Positions 16,676 through 25,589 of a stretch of 64,000 nucleotides of DNA are shown here, in pieces. The notes below the pieces were generated by a model, which made no database searches, was not told where the DNA came from, and saw nothing but the letters and a program-made list of their open reading frames with translations. This DNA is from Rubrivivax sp. (lineage in GTDB: Bacteria; Pseudomonadota; Gammaproteobacteria; Burkholderiales; Burkholderiaceae). The stretch is from positions 110,829 to 174,828 of the forward strand of contig JAEUOZ010000054.1 of assembly GCA_016790225.1 (NCBI GenBank). The letters are read 5' to 3'. The translations under genes and the position numbers were made by a program. Positions within the stretch are counted from its first letter, which is position 1. Every line of letters starts with the position of its first letter.

Positions 16676-17497
16676 TCAGGCCTTGGTGAACCTTGCCCGG
16701 TAGGGTTCGCTCAGGCGCTGCAGATCCAGCATCATCGGCAGATCGGCAACGCCGAAGTCCGGATCCCAGGCCGGTGGGCCCAGCAGTTGCGCGCCGCAGC
16801 GCAGGTAGCCCTTGATCAGCGGCGGCGTCTCGACGCTGAGGCTGCGGTCCAGTTCCTGGACGGGCAGGGGCAGGTGCGGCTTCACGCGCCAGGCCGGTTC
16901 AGCCAGGTGGCGCTCGCGCAGCGCTTCCCAGAGGCTGGCCGCGCCATGACCGCCATCGCGCATGGGCACGCTGGCGCAGCCCATCATCACGCTCAGGCCG
17001 TTGCGCTGCATGAACTCCGCCAGCGAGGTCCAGAGCATCAGGATCACGCCGCCCTGGCGCCAGGCCGGCGCGGTGCAGCTGCGGCCCAGCTCGGCCAGGC
17101 GAGGGCGCAGTGATCGCAGCGGCTGCAGATCGAATTCGGTCTCGCTGTACAGGCCCCCTGCGCGGCGTGCGCCGGCCGGGGTCAGCACGCGGTACGTGCC
17201 CACGACTTCGGCTGCGGTGTCGTCGTTTTCCTCGGCGATGACCAGCAGGTGCTCGCAGTGAGCGTCAAACGCGTCGACATCCAGGCCAGGCGCGGTTCCG
17301 GCGGGCACCCGCAGCTGGGCGCCCATCTCGTCGGCAAAGATGCGGTAGCGCAGGCGCTGAGCGGCGCAGACTTCGTCGGCGTGCCGCGCCCAGGCGGTAT
17401 GCAGCTTGCGCGGCTGCGGGGCTCGAAGCGGGCTGCGGGCGTGGCTGCCAGGATGGACGGCCTGATCGGCGAAGCGCAAGGCGGTGCTGGACTCCAT
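16676..17497 (-). CDS. olsB: GNAT-type acyltransferase, L-ornithine N(alpha)-acyltransferase OlsB-like
   Basis: 273 residues. AARHADEVCAAQRLRYRIFADEMGA-type N-terminus, VVGTYRVLTP, LGRSCTAPAWRQGGVILMLWTSLAEFM and GCASVPMRDGG are typical of the hemolysin-like GNAT family that includes OlsB. OlsB attaches a 3-hydroxyacyl group to ornithine, the first step to phosphorus-free ornithine lipids, and is phosphate-regulated in rhizobia. OlsA is not in the window, so the lyso-lipid may be finished elsewhere. Pho-like repeats and a palindrome precede the start. Confidence 0.75.
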   Translation of the reverse strand: MESSTALRFADQAVHPGSHARSPLRAPQPRKLHTAWARHADEVCAAQRLRYRIFADEMGAQLRVPAGTAPGLDVDAFDAHCEHLLVIAEENDDTAAEVVGTYRVLTPAGARRAGGLYSETEFDLQPLRSLRPRLAELGRSCTAPAWRQGGVILMLWTSLAEFMQRNGLSVMMGCASVPMRDGGHGAASLWEALRERHLAEPAWRVKPHLPLPVQELDRSLSVETPPLIKGYLRCGAQLLGPPAWDPDFGVADLPMMLDLQRLSEPYRARFTKA

Positions 17498-17509
17498 GCC
17501 GACATGCTC

Positions 17510-17526
17510 GTGTCATGCAATGACAC
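17510..17526. promoter_or_regulatory. perfect palindrome GTGTCAT-GCA-ATGACAC before olsB-like gene
   Basis: Seven-base arms GTGTCAT and ATGACAC with a 3-base spacer, starting 13 bases before the olsB-like start. A near copy (14 of 17) lies at 9970-9986 between the PlcP-like and LplT-like genes. It may be an operator for the lipid region; the regulator is unknown. Confidence 0.5.
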
Positions 17527-17537
17527 CGGCGTGTAGC

Positions 17538-17559
17538 CACGATGAAGCGACGATGACAG
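17538..17559 (-). promoter_or_regulatory. Pho-box-like element upstream of olsB-like gene
   Basis: Minus strand units CTGTCATCGTC and GCTTCATCGTG: the first is a perfect PhoB half-unit, the second matches 4 of 7. The element is about 40 bases before the start, a distance that would fit a PhoB-activated promoter. Confidence 0.4.
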
Positions 17560-17701
17560 TGGTAACCGGAGTTAGCCCTCTCGCCTCGCACCGCGCGCCC
17601 TCGCGCAGCCAGGCCATCGCGCCGCGATGGGCGGAGCCGTGGCGTGCCGATGCCGAGTGCGGGTGCCGGGTGCGGGTGCCGAGCCCCGGCCCGCCAGCCG
17701 T

Positions 17702-19225
17702 TCAGGCCGTGGCCGGGGCCGCCGGCAACTGCAGCGTCAGCGCGCCGCTGCGCGACCAGGCCTGCGCTTCTTCGTGCAGCAGATACAGGGTTCTGGGATT
17801 GGGCATCTGGCGCGCCGGGTGCCAGCTCAGCAGCGCACGATCGGCCCCCAGGCGGGTCAGCACCCAGTCCGGACCATCGGACTCTCCGCGGGCGTGGCAG
17901 CGGATCACCGCCAGGCGCAGGCACAGCACCATCCAGGCCGTGGCGGGCTGGCGCAACAGGGCTTCGATCTTGCGCAGGCCGCCGCGCTGCGCCAGCGCCA
18001 GATCCGCCAGACGCCGCTGCTGGCTCTGCGAAAAGCCCGCCGCATCGATGTGGCCGATCAGGTAGGCGCTGTGGCGGTGGTGATCATGGTGCGAGACGAA
18101 CAGCCCGGTCTCGTGCAGTGCGCAGACCCAGCCGAGTTCGCGCCGCGCCTCGGCGTCTTCGGTCAGCGCCACACCGTCGTGCAGCGCCAGGGCCAGGGTC
18201 TGCACGCGCTGCGCCTGCTGCACGTCCACCTGGTAGCGCTGCTGCAGCTGGGCCACGGTGTGATCGCGCATGTCGCGCGGCACGGCGCGTGTGGCGGCTT
18301 CCAGTCGTTCGTGCAGATCGATGATCACGCCCTGGCGCAAGGCGCCCTTGGCGGGCAGCAGATCGGTGATGCCAAAGTGCGTGGCCAGCGTGTAGAGGAT
18401 CGCCAGCCCGCCGGGCAGCACGGCCCGCCGGTCTTCCTTGAGCCCGGCCAGCACGATGCGATCCACGCGCCCGGCGGCGATGCAGGTGTCCATCAGCTGC
18501 ATCAGCGCCTGGGGCGTGATGCGGCCATCGGTGATGCCCGTCGCCTTCAGCACGTCGGACACCGCACCTGCGGTGCCCGAAGAGCCCAAGGCCTCTCGCC
18601 AGTGCTCGGGCGAGAAGGTGTCCAGCGCCTCTTCGAACTGCGCACCCGCGGCCACCTGCGCCGCACGGAAGGCTTCGGCCGTGAGCCGCCCCGTGGGAAA
18701 GAAGCGCATCGACAGGCTCACCGAGCCCACGGCAAACGACTCGGCCGCGGCGGGCAAGCGCCCGCGCCCGAGGATGAGTTCGGTGGATCGACCGCCGATG
18801 TCGATCACCAGCCGGGGTTGATCCGAAGGCTGCAGATACGAGACACCGGCGTAGATCAGACGCGCTTCCTCGCGACCGGAGATCACTTCGATCGGCTGGC
18901 CGAGGACGGCCTGCGCGCGCTTCAGGAATTCGTCGCGGTTGGCCGCTTCGCGCAGGGTCTGCGTGGCCACTGCGCGGACGTGCGCGGCCGGCAGCCCGGT
19001 GAGCGAGCTGGAAAACTCGCGCAGGCAATCCAGCCCCCGCTGGATGCCGGATTCGCGCAGGCGGCTGGCATCGTCCAGATCGGCGCCCAGGCGGACCATG
19101 CGCTTGTGGTACTCGATGCGGCGGTAGCGCCCGCGCTGCACCTGACCCAGTTCGAGCCGGAAGCTGTTGGAGCCGATGTCGATGGCCGCGAGGATCGGGG
19201 TGTCAGGGGAGGGAGCTGCGGCCAT
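17702..19225 (-). CDS. ppx: exopolyphosphatase, Ppx/GppA family
   Basis: 507 residues from the ATG at 19225, normal for Ppx. ASKHA-fold motifs are visible: IDIGSNSFRLELGQ (phosphate 1), VRAVATQTLREAANRDEFL, VIDIGGRSTELILG (phosphate 2) and GTAGAVSDVL. A C-terminal helical HD-like part follows (LALALHDGV). It releases phosphate from polyphosphate or converts pppGpp. With ppk in the same region, a polyphosphate role is more likely. It is downstream of and in the same direction as olsB but separated by 204 bases. Confidence 0.93.
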   Translation of the reverse strand: MAAAPSPDTPILAAIDIGSNSFRLELGQVQRGRYRRIEYHKRMVRLGADLDDASRLRESGIQRGLDCLREFSSSLTGLPAAHVRAVATQTLREAANRDEFLKRAQAVLGQPIEVISGREEARLIYAGVSYLQPSDQPRLVIDIGGRSTELILGRGRLPAAAESFAVGSVSLSMRFFPTGRLTAEAFRAAQVAAGAQFEEALDTFSPEHWREALGSSGTAGAVSDVLKATGITDGRITPQALMQLMDTCIAAGRVDRIVLAGLKEDRRAVLPGGLAILYTLATHFGITDLLPAKGALRQGVIIDLHERLEAATRAVPRDMRDHTVAQLQQRYQVDVQQAQRVQTLALALHDGVALTEDAEARRELGWVCALHETGLFVSHHDHHRHSAYLIGHIDAAGFSQSQQRRLADLALAQRGGLRKIEALLRQPATAWMVLCLRLAVIRCHARGESDGPDWVLTRLGADRALLSWHPARQMPNPRTLYLLHEEAQAWSRSGALTLQLPAAPATA

Positions 19226-19514
19226 GGGCAAGGGGTGTGCGTCTGCCGCGCATTGTCTCCGGCGCTGCGGGCGCGCCGCCTGAGCTTTGGCAAGGGCCGA
19301 TGCCGCCGGGTGCTGGCCTTGGGACACGGGCGTTTCTGCCGAGGCCCGCCGCTTCCACACGGGCTCTCGCCTGGGCCGGCCTGCGTGAGCTGAGCGGGAC
19401 GATCTTCGTTCGGGCTTGAGCGGCCTTCCATCGCGTCGAGCCCGTGGACGCGCCTGCGCAAGTCAACAGGCGGCAGACCCAGCCGCTGGATCTGCAGGCT
19501 TCTAAGATCGCGCC

Positions 19515-20195
19515 ATGTGCACCCGCTACATCAGCCCGGACGGCGCCGCGATCGAGCGCATCTGGCATGTGGGCCGCAGCCGGCCCTGGCAGGGCGCCGA
19601 GGTCTTTCCCCGCGCAGCGGGGGCCTTCATCCGGGCAGACCGCGAGAGCAGCGCCGCGGCGCGCGAACTTGTCGTCGGCCCCTGGGGGCTGATCCCCTGG
19701 TTTGCCAAGGAGCCGCGTCTGAGCTACAGCACGCAGAACGCGCGCTCCGAGGAAGTGGCGGCCAAGGCCAGCTACAAGCAGCCCTGGGCGCGCGGGCAGC
19801 GCTGCATCATCCCGGCCTGGAGCTTCGACGAGCCCAATTGGGAGAGCGGCCGCAATGTCTGGTGGCGCTTTGGCCGCGCTGACGGCATGCCCTGGGGCCT
19901 GGCCGGTCTGTGGGCCACCTGGGTGGACAAGGGCAGCGGCGAGGTCTTCGAGAGCTACACCATGCTCACCGTCAACGCCGATGCCTGCCCGCTGATGCGT
20001 CGCATGCACAAGCCCGATCCGCGGCTGCCTGCCGATCAGCAGGACAAGCGCGCCGTCGTGCCCATCGCGCCCGAAGACCTGGACCTCTGGCTGCACGGCA
20101 CCGTGCGCGAAGCCTCGTCCTTGATCCGCTTCGCGCCGCTGGAGGATTACCTGGCCGGTCCGGCCAACGCTGCCGGCCAGGGGCCTAAGACCTGA
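19515..20195 (+). CDS. SOS response-associated peptidase (SRAP/YedK family)
   Basis: 226 residues. Cys2 (MCTRY) is the residue that crosslinks to abasic sites in single-stranded DNA in this family (HMCES/YedK). Further family features are [16 protein letters not shown] (Asn), [14 protein letters not shown] (Glu) and [10 protein letters not shown] (His). The start puts Cys at position 2 as required after Met removal. It overlaps the convergent crcB stop by 11 bases. Confidence 0.92.
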   Translation: MCTRYISPDGAAIERIWHVGRSRPWQGAEVFPRAAGAFIRADRESSAAARELVVGPWGLIPWFAKEPRLSYSTQNARSEEVAAKASYKQPWARGQRCIIPAWSFDEPNWESGRNVWWRFGRADGMPWGLAGLWATWVDKGSGEVFESYTMLTVNADACPLMRRMHKPDPRLPADQQDKRAVVPIAPEDLDLWLHGTVREASSLIRFAPLEDYLAGPANAAGQGPKT

Positions 20196-20601
20196 ACCAG
20201 GCCACGCTCAGCAAGCCGGCCACCGTGGCCAGCAGCGAGCCCGCCAGATGCGCGCCGATGGCCACGGCGCCGGCGGCCAGGCGGCCGGCCTGCAGCAGGC
20301 CCACCACTTCGGCCGAAAAGGTGGAGAAGGTGGTCAGGCCACCCAGGAAGCCGGTAATGACGAACAGCCGCCAGGTGGCCGGCCAGTCGGGCTGCTGCGC
20401 AAACAGCGCCACGGCCACGCCGACCAGGTAACCCCCCAGGACATTGGCGGCCAGCGTGCCCAGCGGCACGGCCACCTGGGCGGCATTGAGCCAGACGCCC
20501 AGCTGCCAGCGCAGCAGCGCACCGAGCGCCGCGCCCAGGCCGACCGCCAGGATGGCGGGCAGGGGGCTGGCCAGCTGGGCGTTCACGACGCAACCTTGCA
20601 T
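20185..20601 (-). CDS. crcB: CrcB/Fluc fluoride channel
   Basis: About 138 residues from ATG 20601 (a GTG at 20613 is also possible). Four hydrophobic helices. Family signatures are [26 protein letters not shown] and [16 protein letters not shown] (the Phe/Thr-rich fluoride path). It exports fluoride as a dimer. A fluoride riboswitch was looked for upstream but none was convincing. Confidence 0.93.
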   Translation of the reverse strand: MQGCVVNAQLASPLPAILAVGLGAALGALLRWQLGVWLNAAQVAVPLGTLAANVLGGYLVGVAVALFAQQPDWPATWRLFVITGFLGGLTTFSTFSAEVVGLLQAGRLAAGAVAIGAHLAGSLLATVAGLLSVAWFRS

Positions 20602-20817
20602 GGGGCAGGCCACCGGGTCGGCGCAGGGCTCCCCGTGACCGCTGGGCCGGCAGCGCGCGCCGAGGCCATCGCCCTGGCGGGCTTGCGGGCCTTGTGCTGA
20701 ACGCCTCTGTCCATCGGCAAAGATTATGGGTGCGTCCCTTGGGTACCATCACTCGCGGTCAGCCGGGTCGGACGCCCGGCCGCCTGCTTGAAACACTTCC
20801 ACCAGGAGTCGGTCCGC

Positions 20818-21639
20818 ATGGGCATGGATGTTGTCGACTACGAGATCAAGGGCGCGGAGATGCAGTTCGTGGAAATCGAACTGGATCCCGGCGAAGCGGC
20901 CGTCGGCGAGGCCGGCAGCATGATGTTCATGGACGCCGGCGTGGGCATGGACACCGTGTTCGGCGACGGGCGGCAGGGCGCCTCAGGCGGCGGACTGTTC
21001 GGCAAGCTGCTGGGGGCGGGCAAGCGCCTGATCACCGGCGAATCGCTCTTCACGACGGTCTACACGAACCAGGCCGCGCAGAAGCAGCGCGTGGCCTTTG
21101 CGGCACCCTATCCGGGCAAGATCCTGCCGATGGATCTGCGCCAGCTGGGCGGCACGCTCATCTGCCAGAAGGATGCCTTCCTGTGCGCGGCGCGTGGCGT
21201 CTCGCTGGGCATCCACTTCCAGCAGAAGCTCAGCGTGGGCTTCTTCGGCGGTGAAGGCTTCATCATGCAGAAGCTCGAAGGCGACGGCCTGGCCTTCGTG
21301 CATGCCGGTGGCAGCGTGGTGCGGCGCGAACTCCAGTTGGGTCAGACCTTGCTGGTGGATACCGGCTGCCTGGTGGCGATGACACAAGGTGTCAGCTTCG
21401 AGATTCAGTATGTGGGCAAGGTCAAGACGGCCCTCTTCGGCGGCGAAGGCCTGTTCTTCGCCAAGGTGAGCGGCCCGGGGACCGTGTGGCTGCAGAGCCT
21501 CCCGTTCTCGCGCCTGGCCTCGCGCGTGTTTGCCGCGGCGCCGCAGACAGGGGGCGGCTCGCGCGAGCAAGGGGGGCTGCTGGGCGGCCTGGCCGGCGGT
21601 ACGGTGCTGGGGGGCATCCTGCAGGGCGATGATGACTGA
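20818..21639 (+). CDS. TIGR00266/AIM24 family protein
   Basis: 273 residues. ATG 20818 is chosen because CAGGAG precedes it at about 12 bases. Begins MGMDVVDYEIKG, then VEIELDPGEAAVGEAGSMMF, GFFGGEGFIMQKLEGDGLAFVHAGG and FGGEGLFFAKVSGPGTVWLQSLP, the glycine-rich beta-helix pattern of the TIGR00266 (DUF124/AIM24) family. A Gly-rich tail ends the protein. Biochemical function is unknown. It overlaps the next gene by about 11 bases. Confidence 0.85.
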   Translation: MGMDVVDYEIKGAEMQFVEIELDPGEAAVGEAGSMMFMDAGVGMDTVFGDGRQGASGGGLFGKLLGAGKRLITGESLFTTVYTNQAAQKQRVAFAAPYPGKILPMDLRQLGGTLICQKDAFLCAARGVSLGIHFQQKLSVGFFGGEGFIMQKLEGDGLAFVHAGGSVVRRELQLGQTLLVDTGCLVAMTQGVSFEIQYVGKVKTALFGGEGLFFAKVSGPGTVWLQSLPFSRLASRVFAAAPQTGGGSREQGGLLGGLAGGTVLGGILQGDDD

Positions 21640-22687
21640 CGCGGCCCGCCTTATGTCCTGTCGCCGGCGCCGGCTGCTGCAGGCCGGTTCCGCCTGGCCC
21701 CTGCTCGCGGCCTGGCCCGCCTGGGCGCAGACGGCGGCGCCTGCCTCCCCGGCCGCCGCCGCCGGCCTCAAGCCGCCGATCTTCGTGCTCAATTCGCTGG
21801 ACGCCAACGTCAGCGTCATCGACGCCAACACCTGGAAGGAGATCAAGCGCATCCCGACGGGCAAGGAGCCGCACCACCTCTACCTGACGCCGGACGACAA
21901 GAGCGTCATCGTGGCCAACGCGGCGTCCAATTCGCTGACCTTCATCGATCCGTCCACGGCCCAGGTGCAGCGCACCCTCTCCGACATCGCGGATCCGTAC
22001 CACCTGCGCTTCTCGCCGGACATGAAGTGGTTCGTCACGGCGTCCAACCGGCTCAATCGGGTGGACATCTACCGCTGGCAGCCGGCAGCCGAAAAGCCTC
22101 TCCAACTGGCCAAGCGACTGGAAGCGCCCAAGACGCCCAGCCACCTGGCGATCGACTCGCGCTCCACGGTGGTCTACTGCTCGCTGCAGGACAGCGACGA
22201 ACTGGTCGCCATCGATCTGCAGACCCATGCCGTGCGCTGGAAGGCCAAGGTCGGCAAGATGCCGGCAGACATCTTCCTCACGCGTGACGACAAGCACCTG
22301 CTGGTGGCGCTGACGGGAGACAAGGTCGTCGAGATCTACGATGTCTCGGCGGCTGCGCCCAAGCTGGTGAAGCGGCTGGAGACCGGCGCCGGCGCACATG
22401 CCTTCCGCTCGCGCGGCGATGGCCGCCAGCTCTTCGTGAGCAACCGGGTGGCCAACAACATCAGCATCATCGATCTGGGCAGCTTCACCGTGGTGGGGAC
22501 GCTGCCCGGCCCCAGTGGCCCCGACTGCATGGACGTCACCGCCGATGGCCGCACGCTGCTGCTGAGCTCGCGCTGGGCCGGCATGATGACGGTCATCGAC
22601 ATCGAGAGCCGCCAGGTCCTGCGCCAGGTGCGGGTCGGGCGCTCGCCGCACGGGGTGTGGACGCTGGATCATGCGCGGCGTGACTGA
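21629..22687 (+). CDS. exported YVTN-type beta-propeller protein
   Basis: About 352 residues (starts possible at 21629, 21632 or 21653). The N-terminus CRRRRLLQAG followed by a hydrophobic stretch ending AWAQ looks like a Tat-type signal. The mature part has repeated blade motifs such as FVLNSLDANVSVIDANTW, PHHLYLTPDDKSVIVAN, LFVSNRVANNISIIDLGSF and PSGPDCMDVTADG, typical of YVTN/cytochrome-d1-like propellers. No heme motif was seen. Likely periplasmic; ligand unknown. It overlaps the neighbours at both ends, so one operon with the AIM24-like gene and the deacetylase. Confidence 0.8.
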   Translation: MMTDAARLMSCRRRRLLQAGSAWPLLAAWPAWAQTAAPASPAAAAGLKPPIFVLNSLDANVSVIDANTWKEIKRIPTGKEPHHLYLTPDDKSVIVANAASNSLTFIDPSTAQVQRTLSDIADPYHLRFSPDMKWFVTASNRLNRVDIYRWQPAAEKPLQLAKRLEAPKTPSHLAIDSRSTVVYCSLQDSDELVAIDLQTHAVRWKAKVGKMPADIFLTRDDKHLLVALTGDKVVEIYDVSAAAPKLVKRLETGAGAHAFRSRGDGRQLFVSNRVANNISIIDLGSFTVVGTLPGPSGPDCMDVTADGRTLLLSSRWAGMMTVIDIESRQVLRQVRVGRSPHGVWTLDHARRD

Positions 22688-23534
22688 AGCGTCAGACAAG
22701 GGCGCGCGGCGCTTTGCGCCAGGCCGCCCGTGGGCGCCTGCCTTGCGGCGGGCGGCGGTGCTGGGCGCGGCGCTGGCCAGCCTGGGTGCTGCGTCTGCCA
22801 GCCTCGCTGCCCCCTGCGACAAACCCGTCTACCTGACCTTCGACACCGGCCACATGGCGATCGCGCCGCTGGTGGCGGATGTGCTCAAGCGCCACGAGGT
22901 CCGGGTGACGTTCTTCCTGGCCAACGAGCGCACCAGGACCTCGGGCACCAGCCTGGACGATGCCTGGGCCGCCTGGTGGCGCGAACGCGCCGCCGAAGGC
23001 CATGCCTTCGGCTCGCACACCTGGGATCACGATGTCTGGCAGGCCGATCTGCCCGAGAACCGCTTCCGCTTCAAGCCCACGCAGGGGCCGCAGGCCCAGC
23101 AGCCGCGCGTGCTGGGCGCCGCGGCCTACTGCGCCGAGCTGCAACGCCCGGCTGCGCGCTTCGAAGCCCTGACTGGCCAGCCAATGGGCGCCGTCTTCCG
23201 CGCGCCGGGCGGCAAGACCTCGCCGGCGCTGCTGAAGGCTGCCTCGCGGTGCGGGTGGACGCATGTGCCCTGGACGCCTGCCGGCTTTCTGGGCGATGAA
23301 CTGCCGAGCGACCGATTTCCCAACGCCGCGCTCTTGAACCAGGCGCTGCGCGACGTGAAGGCCGGTGACATCCTGCTCGCGCACCTGGGCATCTGGTCAC
23401 GCCGGGACCCTTGGGCCCCCGCGGTGCTGGAGCCCTTGATCGTCGGCCTGAAGGCCCGCGGACTGTGCTTTGCCACGCTGCGCGAGCACCCGCTGCTCGG
23501 CGCGGCTGCCCGCAGCCGGGCGCCGGGCTCCTGA
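22671..23534 (+). CDS. exported polysaccharide deacetylase (NodB homology domain)
   Basis: 287 residues with a signal peptide (hydrophobic about residues 27-46, ending ASLAAP). NodB-fold motifs: VYLTFDTGHMAIA (motif 1; the usual second Asp is Thr here), SHTWDHD (motif 2, metal-binding His pair), FRAPGGKTS (motif 3) and DILLAHLG (motif 5). Predicted to remove acetyl groups from a cell-wall or matrix sugar. The TFDTGH rather than TFDDGP variant may alter activity. It overlaps the propeller gene by 17 bases. Confidence 0.85.
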   Translation: MRGVTEASDKGARRFAPGRPWAPALRRAAVLGAALASLGAASASLAAPCDKPVYLTFDTGHMAIAPLVADVLKRHEVRVTFFLANERTRTSGTSLDDAWAAWWRERAAEGHAFGSHTWDHDVWQADLPENRFRFKPTQGPQAQQPRVLGAAAYCAELQRPAARFEALTGQPMGAVFRAPGGKTSPALLKAASRCGWTHVPWTPAGFLGDELPSDRFPNAALLNQALRDVKAGDILLAHLGIWSRRDPWAPAVLEPLIVGLKARGLCFATLREHPLLGAAARSRAPGS

Positions 23535-23538
23535 CGCC

Positions 23539-24507
23539 ATGCTGGACAGCCTCGTCGATCTTTTCGGCCGCCTGCAGCTGGCCGTCTTCGAAGGCCTGGT
23601 CCAGCCCCTGCTGTACCACCTGGGCATGGGCAATCTGGTCGAAGACGCCTTCAACGGCACCGGCTGGGTGCTGATGGGCCTGCTGCAGCTGCTGGTCATC
23701 CTGACGCTGTTCCGGGCGCTGGAGGCCTGGAGGCCCGTGGAGGCGGTCACCGACCGCGCGGCCATCCGCACCGACGTGCTCTATTCGGTGATCCACCGGC
23801 TGGGGCTGTTCAAGCTCGTGATGTTCTTCAGCGTGGATGCTTTGGCCGTGGAACTGGCCGCGTCCCTGCGCCTGCAGGGCTGGAACCCCTGGCAGCCCGA
23901 TGCGCTGTGGCCCGGCGTCACCGACATCGCCTGGGTCAGCTTCCTCATCTACCTGCTGATCTTCGATTTTGTGGACTATGCGCTGCACCGCGGCCAGCAT
24001 GGCTTCAAGCGTTGGTGGCAGCTGCATGCGCTGCATCACAGCCAGCGCCAGATGACGCGCTGGAGCGACAACCGCAACCACCTGCTGGACGACACCTTGC
24101 GCGACATGGCGATGGTCAGCGTGGCGCTGGCGCTGGGTGTGGCGCCAGCGCAGTTCGTGGCCATCGTGGCCCTGACGCAGCTGCTGGAAAGCCTTTCGCA
24201 CGCCAATGTGAAGCTGCACTTCGGCCCCGTGCTGGGCCGCGTGCTGGTCAGCCCGGCCTACCACCGGCTGCACCACGCGATCGGCATCGGCCACGAATCC
24301 CATGGCCCGGGCTCGCTGGGCGGGCACAACTTCGCGGTGCTGTTTCCGATCTGGGACATCCTCTTTCGCACGGCCTCCTTCGATTTCCGCTGGGAGCCCA
24401 CCGGCATCCGCGATCAGCTGCCGCAGGAGGGCGCTCGCGACTATGGTCGCGGCTTCTGGCGCCAGCAGTGGCTGGGACTGCTGCGCTTCGCCCGGCCCAC
24501 GGCTTGA
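23539..24507 (+). CDS. sterol desaturase/fatty acid hydroxylase family membrane protein
   Basis: 322 residues, start ATG 23539 just after the deacetylase stop. Several transmembrane segments and the di-iron histidine clusters of the family: HRGQH, HALHHS and YHRLHHAIG, plus NHLLDD and HANVKLHFGP. The substrate is unknown: bacterial members hydroxylate or desaturate sterols, fatty acids or carotenoids. Likely in the operon that begins at 20818. Confidence 0.88.
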   Translation: MLDSLVDLFGRLQLAVFEGLVQPLLYHLGMGNLVEDAFNGTGWVLMGLLQLLVILTLFRALEAWRPVEAVTDRAAIRTDVLYSVIHRLGLFKLVMFFSVDALAVELAASLRLQGWNPWQPDALWPGVTDIAWVSFLIYLLIFDFVDYALHRGQHGFKRWWQLHALHHSQRQMTRWSDNRNHLLDDTLRDMAMVSVALALGVAPAQFVAIVALTQLLESLSHANVKLHFGPVLGRVLVSPAYHRLHHAIGIGHESHGPGSLGGHNFAVLFPIWDILFRTASFDFRWEPTGIRDQLPQEGARDYGRGFWRQQWLGLLRFARPTA

Positions 24508-24567
24508 GCGGCGCTGTCCGGGCCCCGGCGCCAGCGCCGCCTGGCCGGGGCGGCCACAATCGGCGCC

Positions 24568-25359
24568 ATGAAGATCGGCCTGCTCATCATCGGCGACGAA
24601 ATCCTCTCCGGCAGACGCCAGGACAAGCACCTGGTCAAGGTGATCGAGATCCTGAGCGCGCGTGGCCTGCAGCTGAGCTGGGCGCGCTATGCAGGCGATG
24701 AGCGGCCGCTGATCACGCGCTGCCTGCGCGATGCCTTCGAAGGTGGCGAGCTGGTCTTTTCCACGGGCGGCATCGGCGCAACGCCTGACGACCACACGCG
24801 CCAGTGCGCCGCCGAGGCGCTGGGCCTGCCGCTGGAACTGCATCCGCAGGCCAAGGCGCTGATCCTGGAGCGCATGCAGGATGTGGCGCGCGAACAAGGC
24901 AAGCCCTACGAGCCCGAGCGCGAGGACAACCGCCACAGGCTGAACATGGGCGTATTTCCGCAGGGCGCGCGCATCATCCCCAACCCCTACAACAAGATCG
25001 CCGGCTTCAGCGTCGGGCACGTGCACTTCGTCCCGGGCTTTCCGGTGATGGCCTGGCCGATGATCGAATGGGTGCTGGACACCCAGTACGTGCACCTGCA
25101 GGGCCGGGCTTCGCAGCGCGAGCGCTCGGTCATCGTCTTCGGGGCGATGGAGGCCACGCTGACGCCGCTGATGGAAGACATCGAACGGCGCTTCGCCGAG
25201 GTGCGCGTCTTCAGCCTGCCCAGCGTCGATCACCCGCAGTATGGGCGGCACATCGATCTGGGCGTGAAGGGCGGCGCGCAGGTGGACGAGGCCTTTGCTG
25301 CCTTGCGCACCGGGCTCGAAGCCCTGGGTGCGCAACTCGGTCCGGAACTGGTGCGCTGA
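24568..25359 (+). CDS. CinA N-terminal/MoCF_biosynth domain protein
   Basis: 263 residues. The N-terminal 170 residues form the molybdopterin-binding (MoaB/MogA-like) fold: GLLIIGDEILSGRRQDKHL, VFSTGGIGATPDDHTRQ and GFPVMAWPM. The C-terminal amidohydrolase domain of full-length CinA (nicotinamide-nucleotide amidase) is absent. Such short forms are common in betaproteobacteria; activity uncertain. Confidence 0.85.
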   Translation: MKIGLLIIGDEILSGRRQDKHLVKVIEILSARGLQLSWARYAGDERPLITRCLRDAFEGGELVFSTGGIGATPDDHTRQCAAEALGLPLELHPQAKALILERMQDVAREQGKPYEPEREDNRHRLNMGVFPQGARIIPNPYNKIAGFSVGHVHFVPGFPVMAWPMIEWVLDTQYVHLQGRASQRERSVIVFGAMEATLTPLMEDIERRFAEVRVFSLPSVDHPQYGRHIDLGVKGGAQVDEAFAALRTGLEALGAQLGPELVR

Positions 25360-25367
25360 GCGCCAAC

Positions 25368-25415
25368 CGCACCTTGCGGGTGCCTTTCGAGGCCAATGTG
25401 CACCCAATACGTGCA
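25368..25415 (+). promoter_or_regulatory. two NtrC-type binding sites upstream of glnA
   Basis: Site 1 at 25368-25384 reads CGCACC-TTGCG-GGTGCC (10 of 12 consensus positions). Site 2 at 25399-25415 reads TGCACC-CAATA-CGTGCA (11 of 12 against TGCACC-N5-GGTGCA). Their centres are 31 bases apart, about three helical turns, as in the classic glnA enhancer. Confidence 0.8.
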
Positions 25416-25475
25416 TGTTGGCCCTGATCGATGACCCCGCTGTCAGGATTGCGGCAGGGGTCGTGCCCCGGACTC

Positions 25476-25491
25476 GGGCATGGATTCTGCT
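25476..25491 (+). promoter_or_regulatory. sigma-54 promoter of glnA
   Basis: GGGCATGGATTCTGCT fits the -24/-12 pattern TGGCACR-N4-TTGCW with GG and GC in place and correct spacing (9 of 12). It lies about 70-110 bases downstream of two NtrC-type sites and about 100 bases before the glnA ATG. Confidence 0.7.
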
Positions 25492-25589
25492 AAATTGAAT
25501 GCGCCTCCCCGGGCGCGTGCTGGGGCCGGCCATGCAGACCCCACACCCAGAACGCGGACCGTACCGCAGAGACCACCCAGGAGTACCCG

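Noticed and set aside
20602..20720. Possible fluoride riboswitch upstream of crcB (GGGCGATGGCC on the minus strand)
   Set aside because: The start resembles the motif, but the later conserved CTGATG-type segment and pseudoknot partners are not visible, so it is probably chance.
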